From the NCBI GenBank assembly GCA_010671975.1, contig JAAHIA010000332.1:1-5639 (forward strand): DNA of 5,639 nt, written 5' to 3'. Numbering within the stretch: the first letter of the stretch is position 1; every line of letters begins with the position of its first letter. This stretch comes from Leptolyngbya sp. SIO4C1 (GTDB taxonomy: Bacteria; Cyanobacteriota; Cyanobacteriia; Phormidesmidales; Phormidesmidaceae). Positions 1 to 4,681 of the stretch are shown here, one piece after another. A program made the translations under genes and the position numbers. The notes under the pieces were generated by a model. The model saw nothing but the letters and a program-made list of their open reading frames with translations, was not told where the DNA came from and did not search any database.

Positions 1-620
1 TGGCCGAGTGGCGCGGTGAAGCGATAGCGGCGGCTAACAATATCGCGCACTCCGTCTGCGGTTAGATAGACCAGCTCTGCCGTTGCCGTGGTTCGATGCG
101 CGCCGTCTGCTGCTTGCATCTGCGGGTCGCTCAGCTTCAGCAGCAGCTCCGCCACTGGCTCAACCGGCACCGGCTCGCCCGGCTGCCAGTCTGCCGGTAG
201 CTGCAGTCCCAGCGCCGCAAAGATTTTGGGGATCGCTTCGTCGAGTCCTTTGGGGCTGTCTTCGACAAAAATATGGATTGGCTCAACCGGAAAGAGTAGA
301 TTCAAAATGCCGGCCTGCACGCCGGGCAGCACGACTGAGATCACCTTATAGCCCTCGGCCCGGCGCTGCTCAGCGATCGCTAGCGCCAGCCGCACCTCCC
401 GCTGTACCCAGTCTGAGCTGACCGCATCCAAGCTGATCACCACCAGAAAGTGACGAGCGGTGCGAATGCTGTCTTCAATCGCGCTATCGAGCGGGTCGCC
501 GCCGGTCAGCTCTTGGGAGTCTACCCAGAGTGGCTGCTCGTGTATTGCCAAGATTTTTCTGAGTCGTTTGACAACGCCATCATTCTTAGAGGAATGGGAG
601 ATGAAGATGTGGTCAGCCAT
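1..620 (-). CDS. TIR-domain protein, C-terminus cut off by window edge
   Basis: The reverse strand is open from ATG at 620 to position 1 (206 codons plus two bases) with no stop, so the gene continues outside the window. Residues 4-135 form a TIR domain. The start HIFISHSSKND is the conserved first strand and loop, LWVDSQEL (31-38) is the box-2-like region, and SSDWVQREV (68-76) carries the Trp71-x-x-x-Glu75 arrangement. In NAD-hydrolysing TIRs such as SARM1 (DWVHKE) this Glu is catalytic. Residues 140-206 follow a Pro-rich linker (PGEPVPVEP) and end in YRFTAPLG. From memory this part resembles cyanobacterial TIR proteins that continue into a CHAT (caspase-like) domain; the CHAT part is not visible here. 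There is no signal peptide or membrane segment, so it is probably cytoplasmic. An in-frame TAA lies about 24 bases upstream and 620 is the first ATG. No good ribosome binding site is seen. TIR identity is firm; NADase activity and a defence role are inferred. Confidence 0.9.
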   Translation of the reverse strand, partial: MADHIFISHSSKNDGVVKRLRKILAIHEQPLWVDSQELTGGDPLDSAIEDSIRTARHFLVVISLDAVSSDWVQREVRLALAIAEQRRAEGYKVISVVLPGVQAGILNLLFPVEPIHIFVEDSPKGLDEAIPKIFAALGLQLPADWQPGEPVPVEPVAELLLKLSDPQMQAADGAHRTTATAELVYLTADGVRDIVSRRYRFTAPLG

Positions 621-763
621 AGGTGCAATGGAAAAAAGCTTTTAGGCCCGTCTTTCGATCCATACAACCTGAATTTGCCAATTTCGGGCGATCCTTAACT
701 TAATCTTTGCCAGATCTATAAAGTTGGCAACATTCAGAGAGAGCCACGCGCGTCCGTCTTTTG

Positions 764-810
764 ATCCCCCGACCTCCGGCCACCTCCTGATCAAGGGGGA
801 CGGGGGGATC
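764..810. repeat. GC-rich imperfect inverted repeat
   Basis: The left arm 764-778 (GATCCCCCGACCTCC) pairs with the right arm 795-810 (GGGGGACGGGGGGATC) apart from one gap and two mismatches, around a 16-base centre containing TGATCA. It lies between the 3' end of the minus-strand membrane gene and the start of the minus-strand TIR gene, so it could end the upstream transcript or separate the two. Neither strand has a T tract after the stem, so a classic intrinsic terminator is not supported. C-run/G-run palindromes of this type are common dispersed intergenic repeats in cyanobacteria, which is the more likely identity. The rest of the 621-858 spacer holds no gene that I can support. Confidence 0.6.
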
Positions 811-858
811 CTCTACGCTATATCGGGCGTAGTTAGAGAGCTTGAGCGTAAGTCCTGA

Positions 859-1368
859 CTAGCTAGCCGTCTCATCTAGCTTCCACTGCAGCAGCCTTGG
901 CAGCTGTGCCAAATCTAACGCATAGTTCACTGTCCATAAAACAATCTCAGCGATCAGCAGCCAGCGCAGCCAGGTTAGCTCAGGTGCGATCAAGCCTATC
1001 CCCTCGTAAAGCTGCCAGCCTCGATAGGGCAAATACAAGTAGGGCACCATGACAAACACCACCGAGCGAAACTGCCGCAGCGACAGGCTTTCTGACAAGA
1101 CCTGCAGCCCTAGCATGACAAAATAACCGGTTAATACTGCGACGGCGCTGCTGTACCCCTGCCACAGGCACCAGCCCAGCGCCATCAGCGGTACTGCGCC
1201 GCCGCCAATCTGCACTGAGAGAAACCATACCTTAAACCAGTCGGGCAGCGGCTGCGGTAGCTTATAGGGCTCAGCCCGTCGCCAGGCCCAGCCGACTAGC
1301 CCAAGGAAGGCGGTGGCGATCGCAAAAAATACTAGATTTTCGTAAACCAGGCGATAGGCTAAGCTCAC
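859..1368 (-). CDS. Small multi-pass membrane protein, unknown function
   Basis: This 169-residue protein is strongly hydrophobic. Likely membrane segments lie near residues 11-29, 47-69, 72-92, 101-117 and 131-151, giving four or five passes. Charged or polar breaks fall at RRAEPYKLPQPLPDW (30-44), SESLSLRQFR (92-101) and the C-terminal QWKLDETAS. It is rich in Trp and Tyr (for example PYLYLPYRGWQLYEG, 109-123). I do not recognise a family and assign no function. The frame begins with GTG at 1368; no ATG lies between the upstream in-frame stop (about 1485) and this codon, and the next internal Met is near residue 62, inside a membrane segment, so GTG is the best start. No clear Shine-Dalgarno precedes it. 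It diverges from the TetR gene with 144 bases between the starts, so joint control is possible but not shown. Confidence 0.75.
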   Translation of the reverse strand: MSLAYRLVYENLVFFAIATAFLGLVGWAWRRAEPYKLPQPLPDWFKVWFLSVQIGGGAVPLMALGWCLWQGYSSAVAVLTGYFVMLGLQVLSESLSLRQFRSVVFVMVPYLYLPYRGWQLYEGIGLIAPELTWLRWLLIAEIVLWTVNYALDLAQLPRLLQWKLDETAS

Positions 1369-1480
1369 GTGAGTTTCACAGCGCGTTTGATAGCCAGTGT
1401 TGCACAGCGCTGTGGCGTTTGCTACTCGGCCAGTTGGTGCTGGAAATTTAGCGCGATCGCAGATAGGCAGGGAAATTGGC

Positions 1481-1505
1481 TATACTAGCTGACCAGTAAG
1501 TAAGG
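1481..1505 (+). promoter_or_regulatory. Promoter -10 and operator half-site before the TetR gene
   Basis: TATACT at 1481-1486 is a good -10 box; no convincing -35 is present at the usual spacing. The predicted start of transcription (about 1493) falls just before AGTAAGTAAG (1495-1504), the same motif as one arm of the palindrome at 2161-2178. A repressor bound here would cover the transcription start and the ribosome binding site (AAGG at 1502-1505), which fits negative autoregulation. Promoter and operator roles are inferred from motif and position. Confidence 0.5.
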
Positions 1506-1512
1506 TGGCGAT

Positions 1513-2091
1513 ATGGCTTCCCGCGCTGGTAAGGTCGAGCAAATTTTAGCGGTTGCGCAGCGACTGGCTCAAGAGCGTGGCTACAATGCTTTCAGCTACG
1601 CAGACATTGCGGCGGAAGTTGGCATTCGCAGGGCCGCCATTCACTATCACTTTCCTAGTAAAAGCGACTTGGGGCAACGCTTGGTCAGCCGCTACCGCGA
1701 GGCTTACCGTCAGTGCTTTCAGCAGATTGACCGCGAGACCACCGATCCTCGAGAAAAGCTCAAGCGCTATATTCAGCTCGATTGGGAGATGCTGCAAGCG
1801 GAGCGGATGTGCCTATGTGGCATGCTCTCAGCAGAGCTAAAAACCCTACCCGATCCGATCACTGAGGAGGTGAGGGCGTTTTTTGCAGAGCATGAGCAGT
1901 GGCTCGCGGGGATCTTGCAGACGGGCGCTGAATCGGGTGTCTTACGCTATGCTGGCACATCGGCAGCGGCCGCTCAGGTGCTGCTGGCGGGGCTAGAAGG
2001 GGCCATGCTGATTGCCCGTTCTCAGGGAGATCAGGCATCGTTTCAGGTGATTGCGCAGCAGCTGCTCAAGGGACTTGGGGTAGACGCCTAA
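1513..2091 (+). CDS. TetR/AcrR-family transcriptional repressor
   Basis: This 192-residue protein has the usual TetR length and layout. Residues 7-53 form the DNA-binding three-helix domain. The helix-turn-helix is about 28-47 (SYADIAAEVGIRRAAIHYHF), with the family hallmark YHFPSKSDL ending it. Residues 60-190 are the helical ligand-binding and dimerisation domain. A Cys-x-Cys pair (C100, C102 in ERMCLCGML) and C68 stand out; they may be structural or redox/metal sensitive, but nothing in the sequence decides this. The ATG at 1513 has a purine-rich site (AAGGTGG, 1502-1508) at good spacing. The gene is followed by a 188-base region with palindromes matching a half-site in its own leader, so its likely targets are itself and the membrane and secreted protein genes downstream. 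The ligand is unknown. Confidence 0.93.
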   Translation: MASRAGKVEQILAVAQRLAQERGYNAFSYADIAAEVGIRRAAIHYHFPSKSDLGQRLVSRYREAYRQCFQQIDRETTDPREKLKRYIQLDWEMLQAERMCLCGMLSAELKTLPDPITEEVRAFFAEHEQWLAGILQTGAESGVLRYAGTSAAAAQVLLAGLEGAMLIARSQGDQASFQVIAQQLLKGLGVDA

Positions 2092-2103
2092 GCAAAATTC
2101 TTC

Positions 2104-2130
2104 TTGAAACTATTTTTCTGAATGTAAACT
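2104..2130 (+). promoter_or_regulatory. Possible promoter TTGAAA-N15-TAAACT
   Basis: TTGAAA (2104-2109) and TAAACT (2125-2130) lie 15 bases apart, a short spacer, just before the first palindrome. Transcription would start inside 2132-2149, where a bound repressor would block it. A second possible -10 (TATAAG, 2168-2173) sits inside the second palindrome but has no -35 partner. Which is used cannot be settled from sequence. Confidence 0.35.
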
Positions 2131-2149
2131 TACTTACCTAGAGGTAAGT
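2126..2149. promoter_or_regulatory. Putative TetR operator 1
   Basis: ACTTACC (2132-2138) and GGTAAGT (2143-2149) form a 7-bp inverted repeat around TAGA. The left arm is preceded by another overlapping ACTTAC (2128-2133), so it reads AAACTTACTTACC. The arm sequence is the same ACTTAC/GTAAGT element that builds the second palindrome and occurs in the repressor's own leader. Palindromes of this size next to a TetR gene are typical operators; binding is inferred. Confidence 0.55.
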
Positions 2150-2160
2150 TATCGATCTAG

Positions 2161-2188
2161 ACTTACTTATAAGTAAGTAAGTAAGTAA
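2161..2188. promoter_or_regulatory. Putative TetR operator 2 with AAGT tandem repeat
   Basis: ACTTACTTATAAGTAAGT (2161-2178) is a perfect 18-bp palindrome. Its right arm runs straight into further AAGT units, giving four tandem AAGT copies at 2171-2186. It also contains TATAAG, a possible -10. Length, symmetry and position between a TetR gene and the next membrane gene make this the strongest operator candidate in the window. The tandem run would offer the repressor overlapping registers and could also change length by slippage. Confidence 0.65.
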
Positions 2189-2279
2189 ACAAGCAGGTCT
2201 TCTAACGATTAAGTTGTTGCGTATCGTCACTGCTTAGCGCATCAACGCTAATGGGCCTGCTGCAACTCACAGGAGATTC

Positions 2280-2663
2280 ATGATGAACAACATGCGCTTT
2301 ATCAGTCGCTTTACCCACGGCATGGTGGACTATGCAGGAGCGCTGGTCTTACTCACCGTTCCATTGATTGCTAATTTTCAGGCAGCTTCGCCGTTGGCGT
2401 ACTGGCTGTCGATGGGGGCTGGCTTTTTGCTGCTCACCTACAGTCTGTTGACAGACTATGCCCTCAGTCTCAAGAAACTGATTCCATTTCAGCTACATCT
2501 CGCGCTCGACACGCTCGCTAGCATGATGTTTCTAGCGGCCCCTTTCCTGTTTGGATTTACCGGCTTGGTGCGGCTGTTCTTTCTGGCTAATGGATTCTTG
2601 GTACTGCTGGCTGTCTTGCTGACAGATTATCGCCCGGTCCGTCGATCGGTTTCTCTGAACTGA
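2280..2663 (+). CDS. Four-helix membrane protein with two similar halves (SPW-like)
   Basis: This 127-residue protein has four predicted membrane helices near residues 15-33, 38-58, 71-93 and 97-115. It is an internal duplication. Half one starts at His13 (HGMVDYAGALVLL), has VPLIANF at the end of its first helix and finishes LLTDY (56-60). Half two starts at His73 (HLALDTLASMMFL), has APFLFGF at the same place and finishes LLTDY (113-117). This layout recalls the SPW-repeat membrane proteins, whose Ser-Pro-Trp sits where VPL/APF occur here; the assignment is from memory. Its biochemical role is unknown. AGGAG (2271-2275) is 4 bases from ATG 2280 and 7 from the adjacent ATG 2283, so the second Met may be the true start. 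It lies downstream of the putative TetR operators and 51 bases before a secreted-protein gene, probably in one operon. Confidence 0.85.
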   Translation: MMNNMRFISRFTHGMVDYAGALVLLTVPLIANFQAASPLAYWLSMGAGFLLLTYSLLTDYALSLKKLIPFQLHLALDTLASMMFLAAPFLFGFTGLVRLFFLANGFLVLLAVLLTDYRPVRRSVSLN

Positions 2664-2714
2664 AAGGGTTAGAGTTCGAGGCTTTATCGTTTGTTTATTT
2701 GGAGAGATTGTTCC

Positions 2715-3023
2715 ATGAAACGCATTATCTTGACTGGTTTGTCCCTCTTTGTACTGGCTGCTGTGGTGATGCCGCCCAGCTTAGCGGCTGAGGAAGAAGG
2801 CACAGGTGATAAGGCCATAGCCAGTAGTATCACCAGCCCTCTATCTGAGACCAGCATCAAAGCAGCCGGTGAAGGCACGGGCAATAAAGAGGTTGGCAAC
2901 GGCACCGGCAACAAAGAAAACAATACGGGTACTGGCAAACGTACGGGCAACAGCCTGAGTCACAAAGAAACCGGTACTGGCAGCGGCAACAAAACCGCTA
3001 GCAGTCATCCTAGCCAGTCGTGA
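2715..3023 (+). CDS. Small secreted protein with Gly-Thr-Gly-Asn-Lys repeats
   Basis: This 102-residue protein has a clear signal peptide: MKR, a hydrophobic core (IILTGLSLFVLAAVV, 4-18) and a likely signal peptidase site near SLA-A (22-25). The mature part is short, polar, disordered-looking and free of Cys. It repeats GTGDK (29-33), GTGNK (54-58), GTGNK (63-67), GTGKR (72-76) and GTGSGNK (87-93), separated by Glu-, Asn- and Ser-rich stretches. I know no family for it. It could bind polysaccharide or cell wall, or be a cell-surface linker, but nothing proves this. ATG 2715 is chosen because GGAGAG (2701-2706) lies 8 bases before it; a TTG at 2691 in the same frame would put charged residues ahead of the signal peptide and overlap that site. 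It follows the SPW-like gene by 51 bases and probably shares its transcript. Confidence 0.8.
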   Translation: MKRIILTGLSLFVLAAVVMPPSLAAEEEGTGDKAIASSITSPLSETSIKAAGEGTGNKEVGNGTGNKENNTGTGKRTGNSLSHKETGTGSGNKTASSHPSQS

Positions 3024-3046
3024 CTGGTCAATCGTGAGAGATTGTC

Positions 3047-3073
3047 AGCGGTGACAGCGGTGACAGCGGTGAC
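3047..3073. repeat. Three tandem copies of AGCGGTGAC
   Basis: Three exact, adjacent copies of the 9-mer AGCGGTGAC are followed by a partial AG and preceded by GTC, so each junction also reads GTCA/CAGCGG/TGAC. It lies in the spacer 24 bases after the secreted-protein gene. It is a short direct repeat; no function is evident. Confidence 0.85.
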
Positions 3074-3118
3074 AGAGCCGCGCTAGGGTCTGTTGACGCC
3101 GCTATTAGCTGCTAGAAA

Positions 3119-3145
3119 GGCGCGATCGCATCATGCGATCGCGCC
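3119..3145 (+). terminator. Perfect 12-bp hairpin built from two HIP1 sites; possible terminator
   Basis: GGCGCGATCGCA (3119-3130) and its exact complement (3134-3145) flank a 3-base loop TCA. Each arm contains a full GCGATCGC. The stem is long and GC-rich and sits after the 2280-3023 gene pair and before the glycosyltransferase, where a terminator would be expected. The sequence after it (CTGCTGTCTG) lacks a U tract, so intrinsic termination is only possible; it may act as an RNA 3'-end stabiliser instead. Confidence 0.5.
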
Positions 3146-3187
3146 CTGCTGTCTGTACCTTGCAAATATCTTCTGGAGATCAGCGGC

Positions 3188-3214
3188 TTGCAATCTGTCC
3201 TTTATCGATAAACT
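3188..3214 (+). promoter_or_regulatory. Possible promoter TTGCAA-N15-TAAACT
   Basis: TTGCAA (3188-3193) and TAAACT (3209-3214) lie 35 bases before the glycosyltransferase start. The spacer is again 15 bases, as in the candidate promoter at 2104-2130. Both boxes are partial matches, so support is weak. Confidence 0.3.
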
Positions 3215-3248
3215 AAAAGTCTAAGAAAAAGCCCCATGCTTGAGCGCT

Positions 3249-4541
3249 ATGACACATTTTGGCTTACTCTGCCCTACGGCCAGCGGCCACCTCAATCCGA
3301 TGACAACGCTAGGGTATGAGCTAGCCCAGCGCGGACATCGCGTGACGCTGATCGCCACCCTAGATGCCCAGCCAAAAGCCGCAGCTGCCGGGTTAGACTT
3401 TCGAGCCATTGGGGCAGCCGAGTTCCCGGTTGGCTCAGCTGCTGCAGAAATAAACCGCATTGGCGAGCTGAGCGGCCTGGCTGCGTTTCGCAGTACGATC
3501 GCGCTGTTTAAGAAAATTACGGAAACGCTGCTGCGAGAGGCGCCAGCTGTGCTAGAGGCGGCTGGGGTAGAGGCGGTGCTAGTGGATCAGGCCGCCTTTG
3601 GGGGCAGCAGCGTTGCTGAGCACTTGGGGCTGCCATATGTCAGCGTGTGCTGCGCGCTGATGTTTAACCGAGAGCCGGGCGTGCCGCCGTTGAATACTTC
3701 CTGGAGCTACAGCCCTGCCTGGTGGGCGCGGCTGCGCAATCGAGCCGGTCACGCGCTGATGGTGCGCCTGGCTCAGCCAATTGGCGATCTGGTCAATGAG
3801 TACCGGCAGCAGTGGGGACTGCCGGCCTATCAGTCTTCGAGCGATGCCTATTCTGATCTAGCCCAGATTTGCCAGCAGCCAGCCGAGTTTGAGTTTCCGC
3901 GAGAGCAGCTGCCGGCCTGCTTTCATTTCACTGGCCCCTATGCCAATCCAGCTAGCCGCGAGGCGACTGACTTTCCGTTTGAGCAGCTGAGCGACCAGCC
4001 GCTGATCTATGCGTCTCTGGGCACGGTGCAAAATCAGCTGATGGATACCTTCGAGATCATTGCAGCAGCCTGCGCCGACCTGGAGGCCCAGCTGGTGATT
4101 GCGCTGGGAGGCGGCAGCAAACCTGAGGCGCTGCCAAATCTGCCAGGCTCACCCATCGTGGTGGCGTTTGCGCCGCAGCTAGCGCTGTTGCAGCGGGCTG
4201 CGCTGACGATCACGCACGCTGGCATGAATACGACGCTAGAGTCTTTGAGCAACGGCGTGCCGATGGTGGCGATTCCCATTGCGAACGATCAGCCGGGCGT
4301 GGCGGCTCGCATTGCCTGGACCGGGACAGGTGAGGTGGTATCGCTGAAGCAGCTGAGCGTCCCCAGGCTGCGGCAGGCGATCGCAACCGTGCTGACTACT
4401 GACACCTATCGCGACCATGCGCGCCGGCTGCAGGCTGCCATTCAAAATGCGGGGGGCGTTAGCCGCGCAGCAGATATTGTCGAGCAAGCGATCGCAACGC
4501 GGCAGCCGGTGATGGCGCCATACCGATCTGAATCTATCTGA
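3249..4541 (+). CDS. GT1-family UDP-glycosyltransferase (CrtX/MGT-like)
   Basis: At 430 residues this is full length for a GT-B fold, family 1 glycosyltransferase. The N-terminal acceptor domain opens with THFGLLCPTASGHLNPM; His14 is at the position of the catalytic base and Asp113 (LVDQ) is a likely partner. The C-terminal donor domain shows YASLGT (254-259), FAPQ (307-310) and the nucleotide-sugar motif HAGMNTTLESLSNGVPMV (323-340), ending with Asp347-Gln348, which normally contacts the sugar. The overall look matches bacterial macrolide/zeaxanthin-type glucosyltransferases, so a carotenoid or other small lipophilic alcohol is a reasonable acceptor, but the substrate cannot be read from sequence. 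There is no signal or membrane segment. ATG 3249 fits the family's usual MTHFG start; an upstream TTG (3240) would add only three residues, and neither has a good ribosome binding site. It appears monocistronic. Confidence 0.93.
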   Translation: MTHFGLLCPTASGHLNPMTTLGYELAQRGHRVTLIATLDAQPKAAAAGLDFRAIGAAEFPVGSAAAEINRIGELSGLAAFRSTIALFKKITETLLREAPAVLEAAGVEAVLVDQAAFGGSSVAEHLGLPYVSVCCALMFNREPGVPPLNTSWSYSPAWWARLRNRAGHALMVRLAQPIGDLVNEYRQQWGLPAYQSSSDAYSDLAQICQQPAEFEFPREQLPACFHFTGPYANPASREATDFPFEQLSDQPLIYASLGTVQNQLMDTFEIIAAACADLEAQLVIALGGGSKPEALPNLPGSPIVVAFAPQLALLQRAALTITHAGMNTTLESLSNGVPMVAIPIANDQPGVAARIAWTGTGEVVSLKQLSVPRLRQAIATVLTTDTYRDHARRLQAAIQNAGGVSRAADIVEQAIATRQPVMAPYRSESI

Positions 4542-4642
4542 GTCTTTTTTGAAGATTGATAAAGAAACTTCTCAAAGATAGCGATAGGTTAAACACTGTC
4601 AAGTCTTGGAGGCGGTTGTTCAACGGCTGCCGCTAACTTTTC

Positions 4643-4648
4643 TAGAAT
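4643..4648 (+). promoter_or_regulatory. Possible -10 box of the GAF gene
   Basis: TAGAAT matches the -10 consensus at five of six positions and would start RNA near 4655, about 27 bases before the ATG. The upstream sequence (TTGTTC, 4616-4621) is 21 bases away, too far for a normal -35. Support is weak. Confidence 0.3.
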
Positions 4649-4681
4649 GACCGCATAGAGAGTAAGCACTGCAGCAAGCAT

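Noticed and set aside
83..698. Overlapping plus-strand open frames at 83-421, 88-351, 450-698 and 460-645
   Set aside because: They are antisense to the TIR gene, whose reverse-strand translation carries a recognisable domain. The plus-strand products are low-complexity Ala/Pro/Ser-rich or unrecognisable.
980..1228. Minus-strand open frame inside the membrane protein gene
   Set aside because: It is a shifted frame of the 859-1368 gene, whose own frame gives a coherent set of membrane helices.
1546..1840. Open frames overlapping the TetR gene on both strands
   Set aside because: They lie wholly inside a full-length TetR gene and show no family features.
2691..2714. TTG at 2691 as the start of the secreted protein
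   Set aside because: It would place eight residues with charges before the signal peptide and put the GGAGAG site inside the coding region. ATG 2715 has that site at ideal spacing.
2684..2950. Minus-strand open frame over the secreted-protein gene
   Set aside because: Its Pro/Val/Leu repeats are the complement of the GTGNK repeats. The plus strand has a signal peptide and a good ribosome binding site.
3047..3073. Short CRISPR-like array
   Set aside because: The 9-bp units are adjacent without spacers and far shorter than CRISPR repeats.
3119..3145. HIP1 hairpin as a mobile-element end
   Set aside because: There is no partner inverted repeat, target duplication or transposase anywhere in the window.
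3236..3248. ATG at 3236 as the start of the glycosyltransferase
   Set aside because: It is in a different frame from the family motifs. The in-frame choices are ATG 3249 or TTG 3240.
4034..4487. Minus-strand open frames inside the glycosyltransferase gene
   Set aside because: They are antisense to the donor-sugar motif region and have no features of their own.
4541..4575. T run (CTTTTTT, about 4544-4550) as a terminator of the glycosyltransferase gene
   Set aside because: No GC-rich stem precedes the T run; the only nearby pairing (GAAG with CTTC) is weak and follows it.
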